From a virus, in the IMG/VR virus record IMGVR_UViG_3300031568_000004, positions 1-23,596 of that record: a stretch of DNA of 23,596 nucleotides; one strand, given 5' to 3'. The notes below the pieces were generated by a model. That model made no database searches. It was not told where the DNA came from and saw only the letters and a program-made list of their open reading frames with translations. A program made the translations under genes and the position numbers. Below are positions 1-5,911 of this stretch, piece by piece. The number at the start of each line of letters is the position of its first letter. Position 1 is the stretch's first letter.

Positions 1-217
1 CGTAGTTGTCGCCGTAGACAACTTTGAGCGCGCTCAACCGCTGGTGACCGTCGTAGACTTCGTTGTCTGGGCCTACGACGATCATCTGCACCTGCCCGTA
101 ATCGCGCCAGGAGTCCAACAGTCGTTGCGCAGCGCGCTTGGTGATCTGACGCGGATTGTGCTCCCACGGCTTAAGGTCGCGCAGCTTGACGCGCTCATTC
201 GTCCACGACAGCGACAT
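1..217 (-). CDS. ParB-like nuclease-fold protein (C-terminus beyond window)
   Basis: Leftward gene starting at the ATG at 217 and running off the left edge; 72 residues are visible. The segment around residues 16-23 (LKPWEHNPR) and the motif DGHQR at 56-60 match the N-terminal ParB/Srx-type domain, where the canonical motif is GERR. The H-Q form is common in phage proteins that fuse this domain to a DNA methyltransferase or use it alone as a nuclease-like or NTP-binding module. Whether a methylase follows cannot be seen. The start lies one base after the stop of the upstream small gene, so the two are translationally coupled. Confidence 0.72.
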   Translation of the reverse strand, partial: MSLSWTNERVKLRDLKPWEHNPRQITKRAAQRLLDSWRDYGQVQMIVVGPDNEVYDGHQRLSALKVVYGDNY

Positions 218-218
218 G

Positions 219-407
219 CTACTTCGCCCTGAAAGATTCCATCGCCTGTTCGAGCAGCTCAAAAGCGCGCTGGTGACGCTCCAGGTCGCGCTTGAGCGCC
301 TGAATCTCGTTTCGCAGCGCGCGAATCTCCGCAGCTTGCTTAGCGGTCACCGAAGCCAGCAGCAGAGCGGAGACGGCGAACAACGCAGAGAAAGCGTCCA
401 TGCGCAT
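219..407 (-). CDS. small membrane-anchored coiled-coil protein, spanin/XhlA-like position
   Basis: The product has 62 residues. Residues 5-22 are hydrophobic (AFSALFAVSALLLASVTA) and can form one N-terminal membrane segment or uncleaved signal. The rest is a charged helix rich in R, E, K and Q with heptad-like spacing. This layout resembles inner-membrane spanins and other small lysis accessory proteins, and the gene follows a holin-like gene directly. No lipobox or Cys is present, so it is not an outer-membrane spanin. The lysis role is inferred from topology and neighbourhood. Confidence 0.5.
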   Translation of the reverse strand: MRMDAFSALFAVSALLLASVTAKQAAEIRALRNEIQALKRDLERHQRAFELLEQAMESFRAK

Positions 408-761
408 TCAGTGGTCTTTCTTCAGGAGCTTGGCTAGGTTCTCCGGCAGCGGTATGCCTAGTTCGTGCAGGCTGGCGACGATGCGACCGATCAGCGACGC
501 TTCGATGATGAACCATGTCGCAGTAGCAACAGCCTGTAGCCCAAGTTCATCTGCGGTAATACGAATGCTGACGTAGGCGACGATGTAGGGTAGCAGATGA
601 CGCCACAAAAAGTTTGCCAATGCCGGCAAGTGGAAGTCACTGTTGCGGATGCTCGCGGCCACGGCGAGCGCGGTGTTGACCAGAATCGAGGCGGCGATGA
701 ACTGCACCTCAGGCAGTTCGGCGATGTATCTGAGAAAGGTCTGAACCTGTACGATGTCCAT
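408..761 (-). CDS. holin-like membrane protein
   Basis: The product has 117 residues and about three hydrophobic segments, near residues 21-38, 51-68 and 77-98. The tail is positively charged (KLLKKDH). Size, topology and basic C-terminus fit a phage holin, which permeabilises the inner membrane at the end of infection. The stop is directly followed by the small membrane/coiled-coil gene. No specific holin family is recognised and no endolysin lies in the window, so this rests on topology and position. Confidence 0.55.
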   Translation of the reverse strand: MDIVQVQTFLRYIAELPEVQFIAASILVNTALAVAASIRNSDFHLPALANFLWRHLLPYIVAYVSIRITADELGLQAVATATWFIIEASLIGRIVASLHELGIPLPENLAKLLKKDH

Positions 762-772
762 GCCCTGATTTT

Positions 773-787
773 ACCTGTATTACAGGT
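773..787. promoter_or_regulatory. 15-bp palindrome upstream of holin-like gene
   Basis: ACCTGTA-T-TACAGGT is a perfect 7-bp inverted repeat with one central base, in the 29-nt gap between the phosphoesterase stop and the holin-like start. Neither strand has a T tract after it, so it is not a standard terminator. It could be an operator, or a short hairpin near the holin ribosome binding site. Confidence 0.4.
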
Positions 788-790
788 GGA

Positions 791-1645
791 CTATGGCTCA
801 ACGTCAAGCGAGAACTCGGCGACAAGCCGGCGCGGGGTGCGAGTGACGGTCAAGCGTCCCCACACGCAACCGTACATGCGAGGGGGCTTACCGGTGCGCG
901 CAGAGTAACCGCGCTCAGCGTAGTCATCCAGGTACGAAGGGCAGCGGATGTGCCATGTGTGCGAGCGGCGCGGCATGCCGCTTCCAGAGAGTTCTTCGCG
1001 CGCGACCGGGAGAACGTAGCAGTCGTGCGTATGGCCCTGCACGATGACATCAGCGGAGATATAGCTTTGCATGCGTCGCGTGTCCAGCGTGCCAAAGCTC
1101 ATCATTGCACCTGAGCCACTGCCGTGCGAGTAGCGAATCGTAAGCGTGCCAACGCGCGGGGTGCTGGTGTGCACCGTCAAGCGAACCCATCCAGCATATG
1201 GCATCGCAATGCACTGCGAGCCGCGCTCGCGTAACGCAGCAGCCATACGGTCAGTGAGCGACGTGCCGTAGTGCTGCAAGACGCTTTGCTCATGGTTGCC
1301 CATTGCCAGCATCGCAAAGTGGCCAGCGTAGGGCGCGTAGCGCTCAACGGCGCGGTTAACGAGCACATCGAAGTACTCATCGCGCTTGTATTGGTCGGCG
1401 AGGCCGGAGTAAGACGCGCGTGGGTCACCTTTGCCCTGCATTGCATCGAACAAGTCGCCGAAGTCCAGGACGATGGCGTTTCGCTCGCGCGCGAGTTCTA
1501 AGTGGCGTAATTCAAGCGAGGAACGCTGGGCGGGGTGGTCGTGATGGCGGTCAGAGGAAAGCAGAAGGTAAATCTCTTCGCCTTGACGCAAGGTTGCGTC
1601 AATCAAAAGCACGTCAGGTGCACGCCGGCGTAAGGACCAGTGCAC
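791..1645 (-). CDS. calcineurin-like metallophosphoesterase
   Basis: This is a metal-dependent phosphoesterase; phage members are thought to act on nucleic acid or nucleotide phosphates, but the substrate is unknown. From the GTG at 1645 the protein has 284 residues. The metal-site motifs occur in the family's order: DRHHDH at 32-37, DFGDLFD at 61-67, GNHE at 116-119, a lone His at 174 and GHTH at 204-207. An in-frame TTG at 1705 would add 20 residues, but those codons cover a perfect hairpin and a TATAAT box. The shorter start VHWSLRR also looks like the usual N-terminus of this phage family. No Shine-Dalgarno precedes the GTG; a TATAAT ends six bases upstream, suggesting a leaderless message. 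Confidence 0.85.
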   Translation of the reverse strand: MHWSLRRRAPDVLLIDATLRQGEEIYLLLSSDRHHDHPAQRSSLELRHLELARERNAIVLDFGDLFDAMQGKGDPRASYSGLADQYKRDEYFDVLVNRAVERYAPYAGHFAMLAMGNHEQSVLQHYGTSLTDRMAAALRERGSQCIAMPYAGWVRLTVHTSTPRVGTLTIRYSHGSGSGAMMSFGTLDTRRMQSYISADVIVQGHTHDCYVLPVAREELSGSGMPRRSHTWHIRCPSYLDDYAERGYSARTGKPPRMYGCVWGRLTVTRTPRRLVAEFSLDVEP

Positions 1646-1651
1646 GCGGGG

Positions 1652-1657
1652 ATTATA
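1652..1657 (-). promoter_or_regulatory. -10 box (TATAAT) of a probable leaderless promoter
   Basis: A perfect TATAAT on the minus strand is separated by six bases (CCCCGC) from the GTG of the phosphoesterase, so transcription would begin at or next to the start codon. No good -35 is visible at 16-18 bp. Confidence 0.4.
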
Positions 1658-1673
1658 TCTGCCAGAAACAGCA

Positions 1674-1697
1674 AACCGCCCGGTAGCACGGGCGGTT
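1674..1697. terminator. perfect 9-bp hairpin between nuclease and phosphoesterase genes
   Basis: AACCGCCCG pairs with CGGGCGGTT across a 6-nt loop. On the minus strand it lies after the nuclease stop and is followed by a moderately T-rich stretch (TGCTGTTTC), so it could be a weak terminator. On the plus strand it is followed by AAAGGAGG and an ATG, the same arrangement as the intercistronic hairpins of the rightward operon. Confidence 0.4.
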
Positions 1698-1732
1698 CGC
1701 CGCAAAGGAGGAACAGATGAGCCTGCGCAATG

Positions 1733-2047
1733 TTACTCGAGACGCTCACCGTCGTCAAGCAAAGCGAGCAAATCGCGCTCCAGCTGGCCAAGCTGATGCG
1801 GCGCGTAACGCAGCACTCGCCAGCCGAGCACGACCGCGCGGTTGTATTTCTCCAGGTCCGCGAGATAGCCGGTCGGTCGCACGTGGCGGCCACGCACCCA
1901 CACGCCACCTTCGATCTCGACGGCGATCTTCAGGCTCGACCATGCAAAGTCGAATCGCCATCGACGTTCGGGGTCGAAACGGTACTCGCATTCGGGCGCG
2001 GGAAGACCGAGCTTGTGCGCGATGACTGAGACCTTGAGGAAGGACAC
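1733..2047 (-). CDS. PD-(D/E)XK-type endonuclease
   Basis: From the GTG at 2047 the product has 104 residues. The core reads RFDFAW (D33), then VEIEGG (E44, E46), then a conserved-looking basic and aromatic stretch including H55, K67 and LGWRVLRY. This is the pattern of small phage PD-(D/E)XK or Vsr-like nucleases. The frame is open to an upstream start at 2134, but the extra 29 residues look non-natural and the family usually begins just before the LGLP-EYRF segment. A TATACT box on the minus strand lies just upstream of 2047. Likely role: DNA processing or resolution during replication or packaging, inferred. Confidence 0.7.
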   Translation of the reverse strand: MSFLKVSVIAHKLGLPAPECEYRFDPERRWRFDFAWSSLKIAVEIEGGVWVRGRHVRPTGYLADLEKYNRAVVLGWRVLRYAPHQLGQLERDLLALLDDGERLE

Positions 2048-2203
2048 TGATAGGTGGCAGTATAACAGCGAAGGTTCGGCGTAGGCCCGATCACGATTGC
2101 CCCCAGAAACGCACAGGAAGGCCCTAGAAGCCACGTTTTACGGTCGCGGGTATCCAGATACCTGGGCAGGCCAAAGGACGCCAAAAATCGGCATCTGGAT
2201 GAG
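2048..2203. other. noncoding gap upstream of nuclease gene
   Basis: This gap lies between the zinc-ribbon stop and the preferred nuclease start. It holds an inverted repeat GGTATC-CA-GATACC (2149-2162) and a minus-strand TATACT (2059-2064). No convincing -35, terminator or RNA gene is seen. Confidence 0.4.
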
Positions 2204-2452
2204 TTATAGGCCGCGTTCCCCGGGGCGTCGGCGTGCCTTGCCGACGCATGAATAGCACACGCCCTCGACCGTCGCGCCTAACTGCGGCGCGTCGTACGGC
2301 CAGCGCTCCGGCAGCTTCCATCCGCGCACGGTCTCAGCATTCGGCGAGCGCGCGACGGTCGTGTAGCCGCACTGCCGACAGCGAACGAGAAGAAGCGGGC
2401 GGCCAGGGACAACAGGGATGTCGTCTCGGTAACCGGGGAAACTAACTGGCAT
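2204..2452 (-). CDS. small zinc-ribbon protein
   Basis: The product has 82 residues from the ATG at 2452, which overlaps the last 11 bases of the helicase gene. Two CxxC pairs (C25/C28 in CRQCGY, C66/C69 in CYSC) predict one zinc ribbon, followed by a basic tail (GKARRRPGER). Such proteins often bind DNA or a replication partner. The overlap with dnaB suggests coupled translation and a replication-linked role. The function is not known. A longer in-frame start at 2518 was not chosen because it lies deep inside the helicase gene. Confidence 0.6.
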   Translation of the reverse strand: MPVSFPGYRDDIPVVPGRPLLLVRCRQCGYTTVARSPNAETVRGWKLPERWPYDAPQLGATVEGVCYSCVGKARRRPGERGL

Positions 2453-3752
2453 CAAACACCTCCGCAAACGAAGCCTTGGCAGGACAAAAGCCAAGTTGTA
2501 GCCTTCCGACCGCTCCATGGCGATTCTTGCGGATTTGGACTTCGATTGTGCGCACGGGCGGCGGGTTCAGCACATCGCTAACGTCAGCGCGCTCAAGCAC
2601 GACGAGCGCATCGGCGTGTTGCTCGATGGCGCGCGATTCGCGCACTTCACCTGCGTCGTTGACCTGTGAGCCGGCGACGATGGACATGCCGAGCCGACCG
2701 GCCAGCGTCTTGAGCGTGAGCGCCACTTCCGCCACTTCCTGCTCGCGGCTTTGATCGCGGCGCGTGCGACCGTCCACGAGCTGGATGTAGTCCACGACGG
2801 CGAGCTTCGCGCCACGCAGCGAATGATGGCGCAGAAGGTGGCGTAGCTGGCTAACGGAAATGCCAGGCCGGTATTCGATGGCAATCGGCATCTTGGCAAT
2901 CTGGTCAGCGGCGTCCATCAGCCGGCGGCGCTGTTCAGCGCGCGTGCGTTCGTCCAGCGCAAGCACGTTTGCTGGAGATAGGCTGATGCCGGCGTGACGG
3001 CTGAGCATCACGCGGCAAACTTCCGGCTCGCTCATCTCGCACGAGACGATGACGACGGAATGGCCAGCTCGCGCAGCAGTTAAGGCTGTCTGAATCATCA
3101 GCGTAGTCTTTCCAGCTCCAGGCTTGCCGGCGACCACGGTCAGCCGGCCAGGACATAGGCCACCCAGGATGCGGTCAAGCGCACTCAGACCGGTGGGCAT
3201 TCCAGGCAGCCGCTCGCCTGCGCTGTCGTAGTCAGCGACGCAGTGAAGAAGCGCATCAGAGAGCGTCACGGTCTCGCGCTTGCCGGTCGTTAGCGCAGAT
3301 AGCCGGTCAGCAGCGTAAGTGGGCAGATCGTCACGCCCTTGATGGGCGGCTTCTGCGATCTCCTGCGCGATGCGCAGTGCTGTTCGGCGTTGCCAATCGC
3401 GGTACACGATCTCCGCGTAGTGACGAACGTGAAGCGCAGTTGGCACGACGCAGCACAATTCAGCGATGTAAGGCTCGCCGCCTACATCCTCTAGGTGACC
3501 TTTCACGTGCAGTTCGTCAGATAGAGAAAGAAGGTCAACCGGAGCGCCACGAGCAAACAGAGACAGAAGCGCTTCAAAGATGTGCTGGTGGCGCAATTCG
3601 TAGAAGTGTTCGGGCCTGAGCAAGTCGGCCAGAACTGCCAGAGCTTCAGGGTCAATGATGGCTGAGCCTAGCGCTGATTGTTCGGCTTCCTCGCTGTAGA
3701 TGGGGGTGATGTCGATAGGATGTGGCTTAGTTCCGTTTTGGCTTGCGTACAT
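2442..3752 (-). CDS. dnaB: replicative DNA helicase, DnaB type
   Basis: This is the hexameric 5'-3' helicase at the replication fork. With the ATG at 3752 the protein has 436 residues, close to the usual DnaB length. An N-terminal DnaB domain (roughly 15-130) is followed by the RecA-like motor with Walker A GKPGAGKTT (209-217), Walker B VVDYIQL (319-325) and GSQVN (about 361). The ATG has AGAGGAGGAG-like sequence just upstream, while another in-frame ATG at 3779 lies further inside the previous gene. The start overlaps the initiator gene by 26 bases, an O-then-helicase order like lambda O/P, but with a self-encoded helicase instead of a loader. Confidence 0.93.
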   Translation of the reverse strand: MYASQNGTKPHPIDITPIYSEEAEQSALGSAIIDPEALAVLADLLRPEHFYELRHQHIFEALLSLFARGAPVDLLSLSDELHVKGHLEDVGGEPYIAELCCVVPTALHVRHYAEIVYRDWQRRTALRIAQEIAEAAHQGRDDLPTYAADRLSALTTGKRETVTLSDALLHCVADYDSAGERLPGMPTGLSALDRILGGLCPGRLTVVAGKPGAGKTTLMIQTALTAARAGHSVVIVSCEMSEPEVCRVMLSRHAGISLSPANVLALDERTRAEQRRRLMDAADQIAKMPIAIEYRPGISVSQLRHLLRHHSLRGAKLAVVDYIQLVDGRTRRDQSREQEVAEVALTLKTLAGRLGMSIVAGSQVNDAGEVRESRAIEQHADALVVLERADVSDVLNPPPVRTIEVQIRKNRHGAVGRLQLGFCPAKASFAEVFDAS

Positions 3753-4656
3753 ATCCTCCTCTCTCCTCATCGTAAACAAGTTCGTATTCGTTCTGTACCG
3801 AGCGGACGGCTTGCAGGTTGATCACAGCGCCCGGCCAGGTGCAAATCAATCCGGCTTTGCGCGCTTCTTCGCGCGCAGCCCTGAGGCGCGCCTCATCGCA
3901 GCGCAACTCGTGCAGCGTCTCAGCAGCCTTCGCCCAGCGCTTTTTCTCGCCCCTGGTCGGAGAGACTCCGAAGACACGGGCAAAGGCGAGGCACTGGGCT
4001 TCTAGATGGGGTGGCAGTGACCATGCGCGGATGGTGCGCTCGGCTGGGTCGCAGCCATCCAGCCGGTCAAGCACGTGGTCGAGATAGTCGCGGGTCTTGC
4101 CGTTCGCGCTTTCGCGTGAGTGAGAGAGCGCGCGCGAATCGCGCGCGCCCTCTCTTTCTTTCTTTTCTTTCTCTTTATTTTGTGGGTGCAGAAACTGCAC
4201 TACCTGCGGTGCACTTTCTGCACTAACAGTAGTGCAGTGGTTGCACTGCTCATTGTCACCTAGTGCAGTAGTTGCACTAGCTATCGGTGCAAATTCTGCA
4301 CTTCTGGTAGTGCAATCAGTGCACTTGTCGCCTCCTTTCAGCTCATCCGACGTTGCACCTTTTGCACTAGCAACCGGTGGCATGACGCACTTGTAGGACG
4401 CCGGCTTGTTGCCTTCCGCGGGTTTTGTCTGCACAACTAATCCGCGTTTCATTAGCCCTCTCAGCCCAGCGATCACACTATGCCTTGCAAGTCCTGTTAT
4501 CTTCTCAATCTGAGACAAACTAATCTCGTCGCTCTCCTTCTGCCAGCCTACCGTTTTGCGCAAGATAACAATAAGAACCTTTGTCTCTGCGCCCGACAGT
4601 TCTGATAAATACTCGTCAACGTAGATGTTAGGAAGTGCTGTGAAAGGTTCCATCAT
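3727..4656 (-). CDS. replication initiator, phage O-type winged helix, with origin inside the gene
   Basis: The product has 309 residues. Residues 1-90 form the phage replication protein O N-terminal domain: a winged helix beginning FTALPNIYVDEYL, with ELSGAETKVL and the recognition region SLSQIEKITGL. Residues about 97-157 are a low-complexity linker of T, S, A and E whose codons are the origin iterons. Next comes a K/E-rich tract (about 158-170) encoded by an AT-rich purine run, then a C-terminal domain with many charged helices that probably contacts the helicase. This is the lambda O arrangement. The start follows the stop of the short paralogue directly (TGA-ATG), with AGAGGA upstream. 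Confidence 0.85.
   Translation of the reverse strand: MMEPFTALPNIYVDEYLSELSGAETKVLIVILRKTVGWQKESDEISLSQIEKITGLARHSVIAGLRGLMKRGLVVQTKPAEGNKPASYKCVMPPVASAKGATSDELKGGDKCTDCTTRSAEFAPIASATTALGDNEQCNHCTTVSAESAPQVVQFLHPQNKEKEKKEREGARDSRALSHSRESANGKTRDYLDHVLDRLDGCDPAERTIRAWSLPPHLEAQCLAFARVFGVSPTRGEKKRWAKAAETLHELRCDEARLRAAREEARKAGLICTWPGAVINLQAVRSVQNEYELVYDEERGGYVRKPKRN
4122..4154. repeat. GC-rich hairpin at the origin edge
   Basis: A perfect 9-bp GC-only stem (GCGCGCGCG with CGCGCGCGC) has a 3-nt loop AAT. It is extended by a one-base mismatch and five more pairs (GAGAG with CTCTC). It abuts the AT-rich tract and the iterons, so it may be part of the origin, although the segment is also coding. Confidence 0.5.
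4151..4184. other. AT-rich polypyrimidine/polypurine tract, probable DNA unwinding element
   Basis: The plus strand here is almost only T and C, ending in CTTTATTTTGTG; the minus strand is an A/G run. It stands out in a GC-rich genome and lies next to the iterons, as the AT-rich unwinding region does beside the lambda origin iterons. It encodes the K/E-rich tract of the initiator. Confidence 0.65.
4186..4367. repeat. replication origin iterons (seven GTGCA-N5-TGCAC palindromes)
   Basis: Seven copies of the interrupted palindrome GTGCA-N5-TGCAC start at 4186, 4209, 4232, 4263, 4287, 4310 and 4353; the last has T for the first G. Most starts are 23-24 bp apart, about two helical turns, so bound dimers would sit on one face of the DNA. 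The five central bases vary while the arms are kept, which indicates protein binding rather than codon choice. Location inside the O-type gene matches lambda-like origins. The likely binder is the gene's own winged-helix domain, inferred. Confidence 0.88.
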
Positions 4657-4944
4657 TCAATCCTCTGGCATGACGCACTTGTAGGACGCCGGCCTGATGC
4701 CCCTTGCGGCTTGCGTCTGTACAACCAGCCCGCGTTGAATCAGCCCTCTCAGCCCAGCGATTACGCTCTTCCTGTCGAGACCAGTCATCCTCTCAAACTG
4801 AGACAAGCTAATCTCGTCGCTCTCCTTCTGCTCACCAAATGTTCTGCGCGTGATGGCAAGAAGGACCTTTATCTCTGCGCCAGACAGTTCTGCTAAATGC
4901 TCGTCAAAGTAAACGTTTGGCACGAATGTGTATTCGTCTCTCAT
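4657..4944 (-). CDS. short O-type winged-helix protein, paralogue of the initiator N-terminus
   Basis: The product has 95 residues from the ATG at 4944, which has AGGAG seven bases upstream. It matches the first 90 residues of the downstream initiator almost motif for motif (ELSGAE, QKESDEISLSQ, SVIAGLRGL, RGLVVQ, PASYKCVMP) and then stops. It therefore carries the DNA-binding domain without linker or helicase-binding region. It could compete for the iterons and limit initiation, or bind another site. DNA identity extends into the 3' ends of both genes, so this is a tandem duplication. No function is proven. Confidence 0.75.
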   Translation of the reverse strand: MRDEYTFVPNVYFDEHLAELSGAEIKVLLAITRRTFGEQKESDEISLSQFERMTGLDRKSVIAGLRGLIQRGLVVQTQAARGIRPASYKCVMPED

Positions 4945-4972
4945 CGCTCCTCTCCTGGTATGACGCACGTGG

Positions 4973-4981
4973 TGGTATAAT
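4973..4981 (+). promoter_or_regulatory. extended -10 promoter, rightward, in the gap upstream of the rep genes
   Basis: TGG-TATAAT is a perfect -10 with the extended TGn motif. The -35 at 17 bp (TCCTGG) is poor, as is usual for extended -10 promoters. It points against the replication genes, with a predicted start near 4988. Confidence 0.45.
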
Positions 4982-4989
4982 CAAGGCGC

Positions 4990-5014
4990 ACCTCCTCTTT
5001 TGGTAGCTGGAGGT
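4990..5014. repeat. inverted repeat ACCTCC-N13-GGAGGT
   Basis: The arms are six perfect base pairs. On either strand the GGAGGT arm is a Shine-Dalgarno-like sequence that the hairpin would hide. No solid gene starts just after it on either strand. Confidence 0.4.
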
Positions 5015-5021
5015 TTCGTTG

Positions 5022-5070
5022 CCCCGGATACCGCCCCTTCCCCAAGAGTCAGGCAGCCGGGGTTTGCTTT
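5022..5070 (+). terminator. possible terminator of a short rightward RNA
   Basis: CCCCGG (5022-5027) pairs with CCGGGG (5057-5062) across a 29-nt loop and is followed by TTTGCTTTT. With the extended -10 promoter at 4973 it would delimit an RNA of about 80 nt in the noncoding gap. The long loop makes it weak. Confidence 0.3.
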
Positions 5071-5222
5071 TAATCCTCAGCAATCGCCTTCAGGACCAAA
5101 ACACGGATGTAGTCCGAGATTCGGCGGTATTCCCGCGCCGCCGCGCGCTCGATCGCCGCCCGCAGCGATGCGCCACAGCCTCGATCTCGTCCGAATACTG
5201 TAAGCCTGCTAGGCGCTCGCAC
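5070..5222 (-). CDS. ribbon-helix-helix DNA-binding protein, overlapping upstream gene
   Basis: From a GTG at 5222 the product has 50 residues: a short strand (SRLTVFG), helix A (ASLRAAIERAAAREYRR) and helix B starting SDYIRVLVLKA. This is the Arc/CopG-type ribbon-helix-helix layout with the typical ISDYIR turn. Most of the gene lies out of frame inside the end of the 5090-5386 gene. AAAGGAGG lies further upstream and is well spaced for an ATG at 5211-5240 in another frame, which yields only seven codons, so the start is uncertain and a frameshift is possible. It could be the regulator of the divergent control region. Confidence 0.55.
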   Translation of the reverse strand: MRAPSRLTVFGRDRGCGASLRAAIERAAAREYRRISDYIRVLVLKAIAED

Positions 5223-5386
5223 GACACGACATACCTCGTCCTCCTTTGAGTCTTCGTGGGCCACATGTACTTTGCGGCCTGCTCGGCATTGGATGCGAGC
5301 AGGTAAAGCCTGCATCGCTCAGTACCAACGACTGCATCAAACGATGCGCAATACAGAAGGTTTTGGGGATAGTGGTTGTGGTTCAT
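5090..5386 (-). CDS. hypothetical protein
   Basis: The product has 98 residues. The start MNHNHYPQ has AAAGGAG seven bases upstream and overlaps the previous stop as ATGA, so initiation looks real. Residues 1-75 (with LYLLASNAEQAAKYMW and a central R/V-rich strand) look natural. The final 25 residues are R/S-rich and read over the ribbon-helix-helix gene in another frame, so the natural end may be altered by overlap or frameshift. No family is recognised. Confidence 0.55.
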   Translation of the reverse strand: MNHNHYPQNLLYCASFDAVVGTERCRLYLLASNAEQAAKYMWPTKTQRRTRYVVSCERLAGLQYSDEIEAVAHRCGRRSSARRRGNTAESRTTSVFWS

Positions 5387-5694
5387 CTGTTTCTCCTTTC
5401 GCTTTGTGGCAGGTGATCTGCCACGAGTTCACGCTGTAGCGGCCATCGCGCGAGATACCAGGTGACGCCGTTCGACTCGACGACCTCGCGTTGTGGTTCA
5501 CACGCAATGATGATGAATGCTTCGCGCGCGAGCGTGATGACCAGCGCGATGTCGTCGGCGTCTGGCTGGTGGTCGGCGAGACCGATGGCTAGGTATTCCC
5601 GCGGCTGATAGCTGAGCGCTAGGCCGGGAACGACAAAGCCCTTGAGCGGACGTTCTGTTTGAAACGCTCGCTCAAGGGCGTTCGCTGAGATCAT
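5383..5694 (-). CDS. hypothetical protein
   Basis: The product has 103 residues of mixed alpha/beta appearance, with hydrophobic strand-like segments (GFVVPGLALSY, AFIIIACEP). There are no recognised motifs. It overlaps the ribbon-helix-helix gene upstream by 23 bases and the next gene by four (ATGA), so it belongs to the leftward operon. The ribosome binding site is weak (AAAGCGACC), consistent with coupling to the upstream gene. Confidence 0.55.
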   Translation of the reverse strand: MISANALERAFQTERPLKGFVVPGLALSYQPREYLAIGLADHQPDADDIALVITLAREAFIIIACEPQREVVESNGVTWYLARWPLQRELVADHLPQSERRNR

Positions 5695-5869
5695 GGTCGC
5701 TTTGCGTCTCGAGTCGCTCCAAAGCGAACTCGATTAGCTCGCGCGCAAGCTGGCTGATGCTGATGCGCCGCGCTCGCGCGAGCGCTTTGATGCGCTCTTT
5801 ATATCCTGGGCTGATGTAGCACGTCAGCATGTGCTTCTTCTCGATATGCTCTTGTTCCCAGTTCCTCAT
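5672..5869 (-). CDS. ribbon-helix-helix repressor-like protein (CopG/Arc type)
   Basis: The product has 65 residues. After 13 charged residues come the strand MLTCYISPGY, helix A KERIKALARAR and helix B SISQLARELIEFALERLE, the ribbon-helix-helix fold. These are small dimeric DNA binders that contact operators through the strand. It is the first leftward gene from the divergent control region, and a palindromic site with the half-sites ATACCGC/ATACAGC sits six bases before its ATG. Autoregulation and control of the rightward promoter are likely but inferred. An internal ATG at 5830 would give the minimal fold and has weak GAGAAG upstream, so the start is not settled. Confidence 0.7.
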   Translation of the reverse strand: MRNWEQEHIEKKHMLTCYISPGYKERIKALARARRISISQLARELIEFALERLETQSDHDLSERP

Positions 5870-5874
5870 AGTAT

Positions 5875-5889
5875 GCGGTATGATACAGC
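5875..5889. promoter_or_regulatory. left operator candidate
   Basis: GCGGTAT-G-ATACAGC is an inverted repeat (6 of 7 positions) directly upstream of the repressor-like gene. It overlaps a minus-strand TATCAT that could be its -10. Its half-site ATACnGC is shared with the palindrome at the rightward promoter, with the halves in the opposite order. Confidence 0.5.
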
Positions 5890-5911
5890 ACTGTTTGGTT
5901 CTTCGATTGAG

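Noticed and set aside
1717-2025. Plus-strand open frame with a perfect AAAGGAGG start
   Set aside because: It runs antisense through the nuclease gene, is R/A-rich and looks like a shadow frame. Only the start signal is notable, so it is reported as a finding, not as a gene.
3100-3125. Minus-strand CTGATGA, a possible second hammerhead core
   Set aside because: No GAAA after a stem II hairpin and no flanking helices. The same negative result holds for other CTGATGA occurrences, such as near 7770 and 14950.
5019-5249. Plus-strand frame with GGAGG before a TTG
   Set aside because: It is antisense to two leftward frames that look protein-like, and the product shows no natural pattern.
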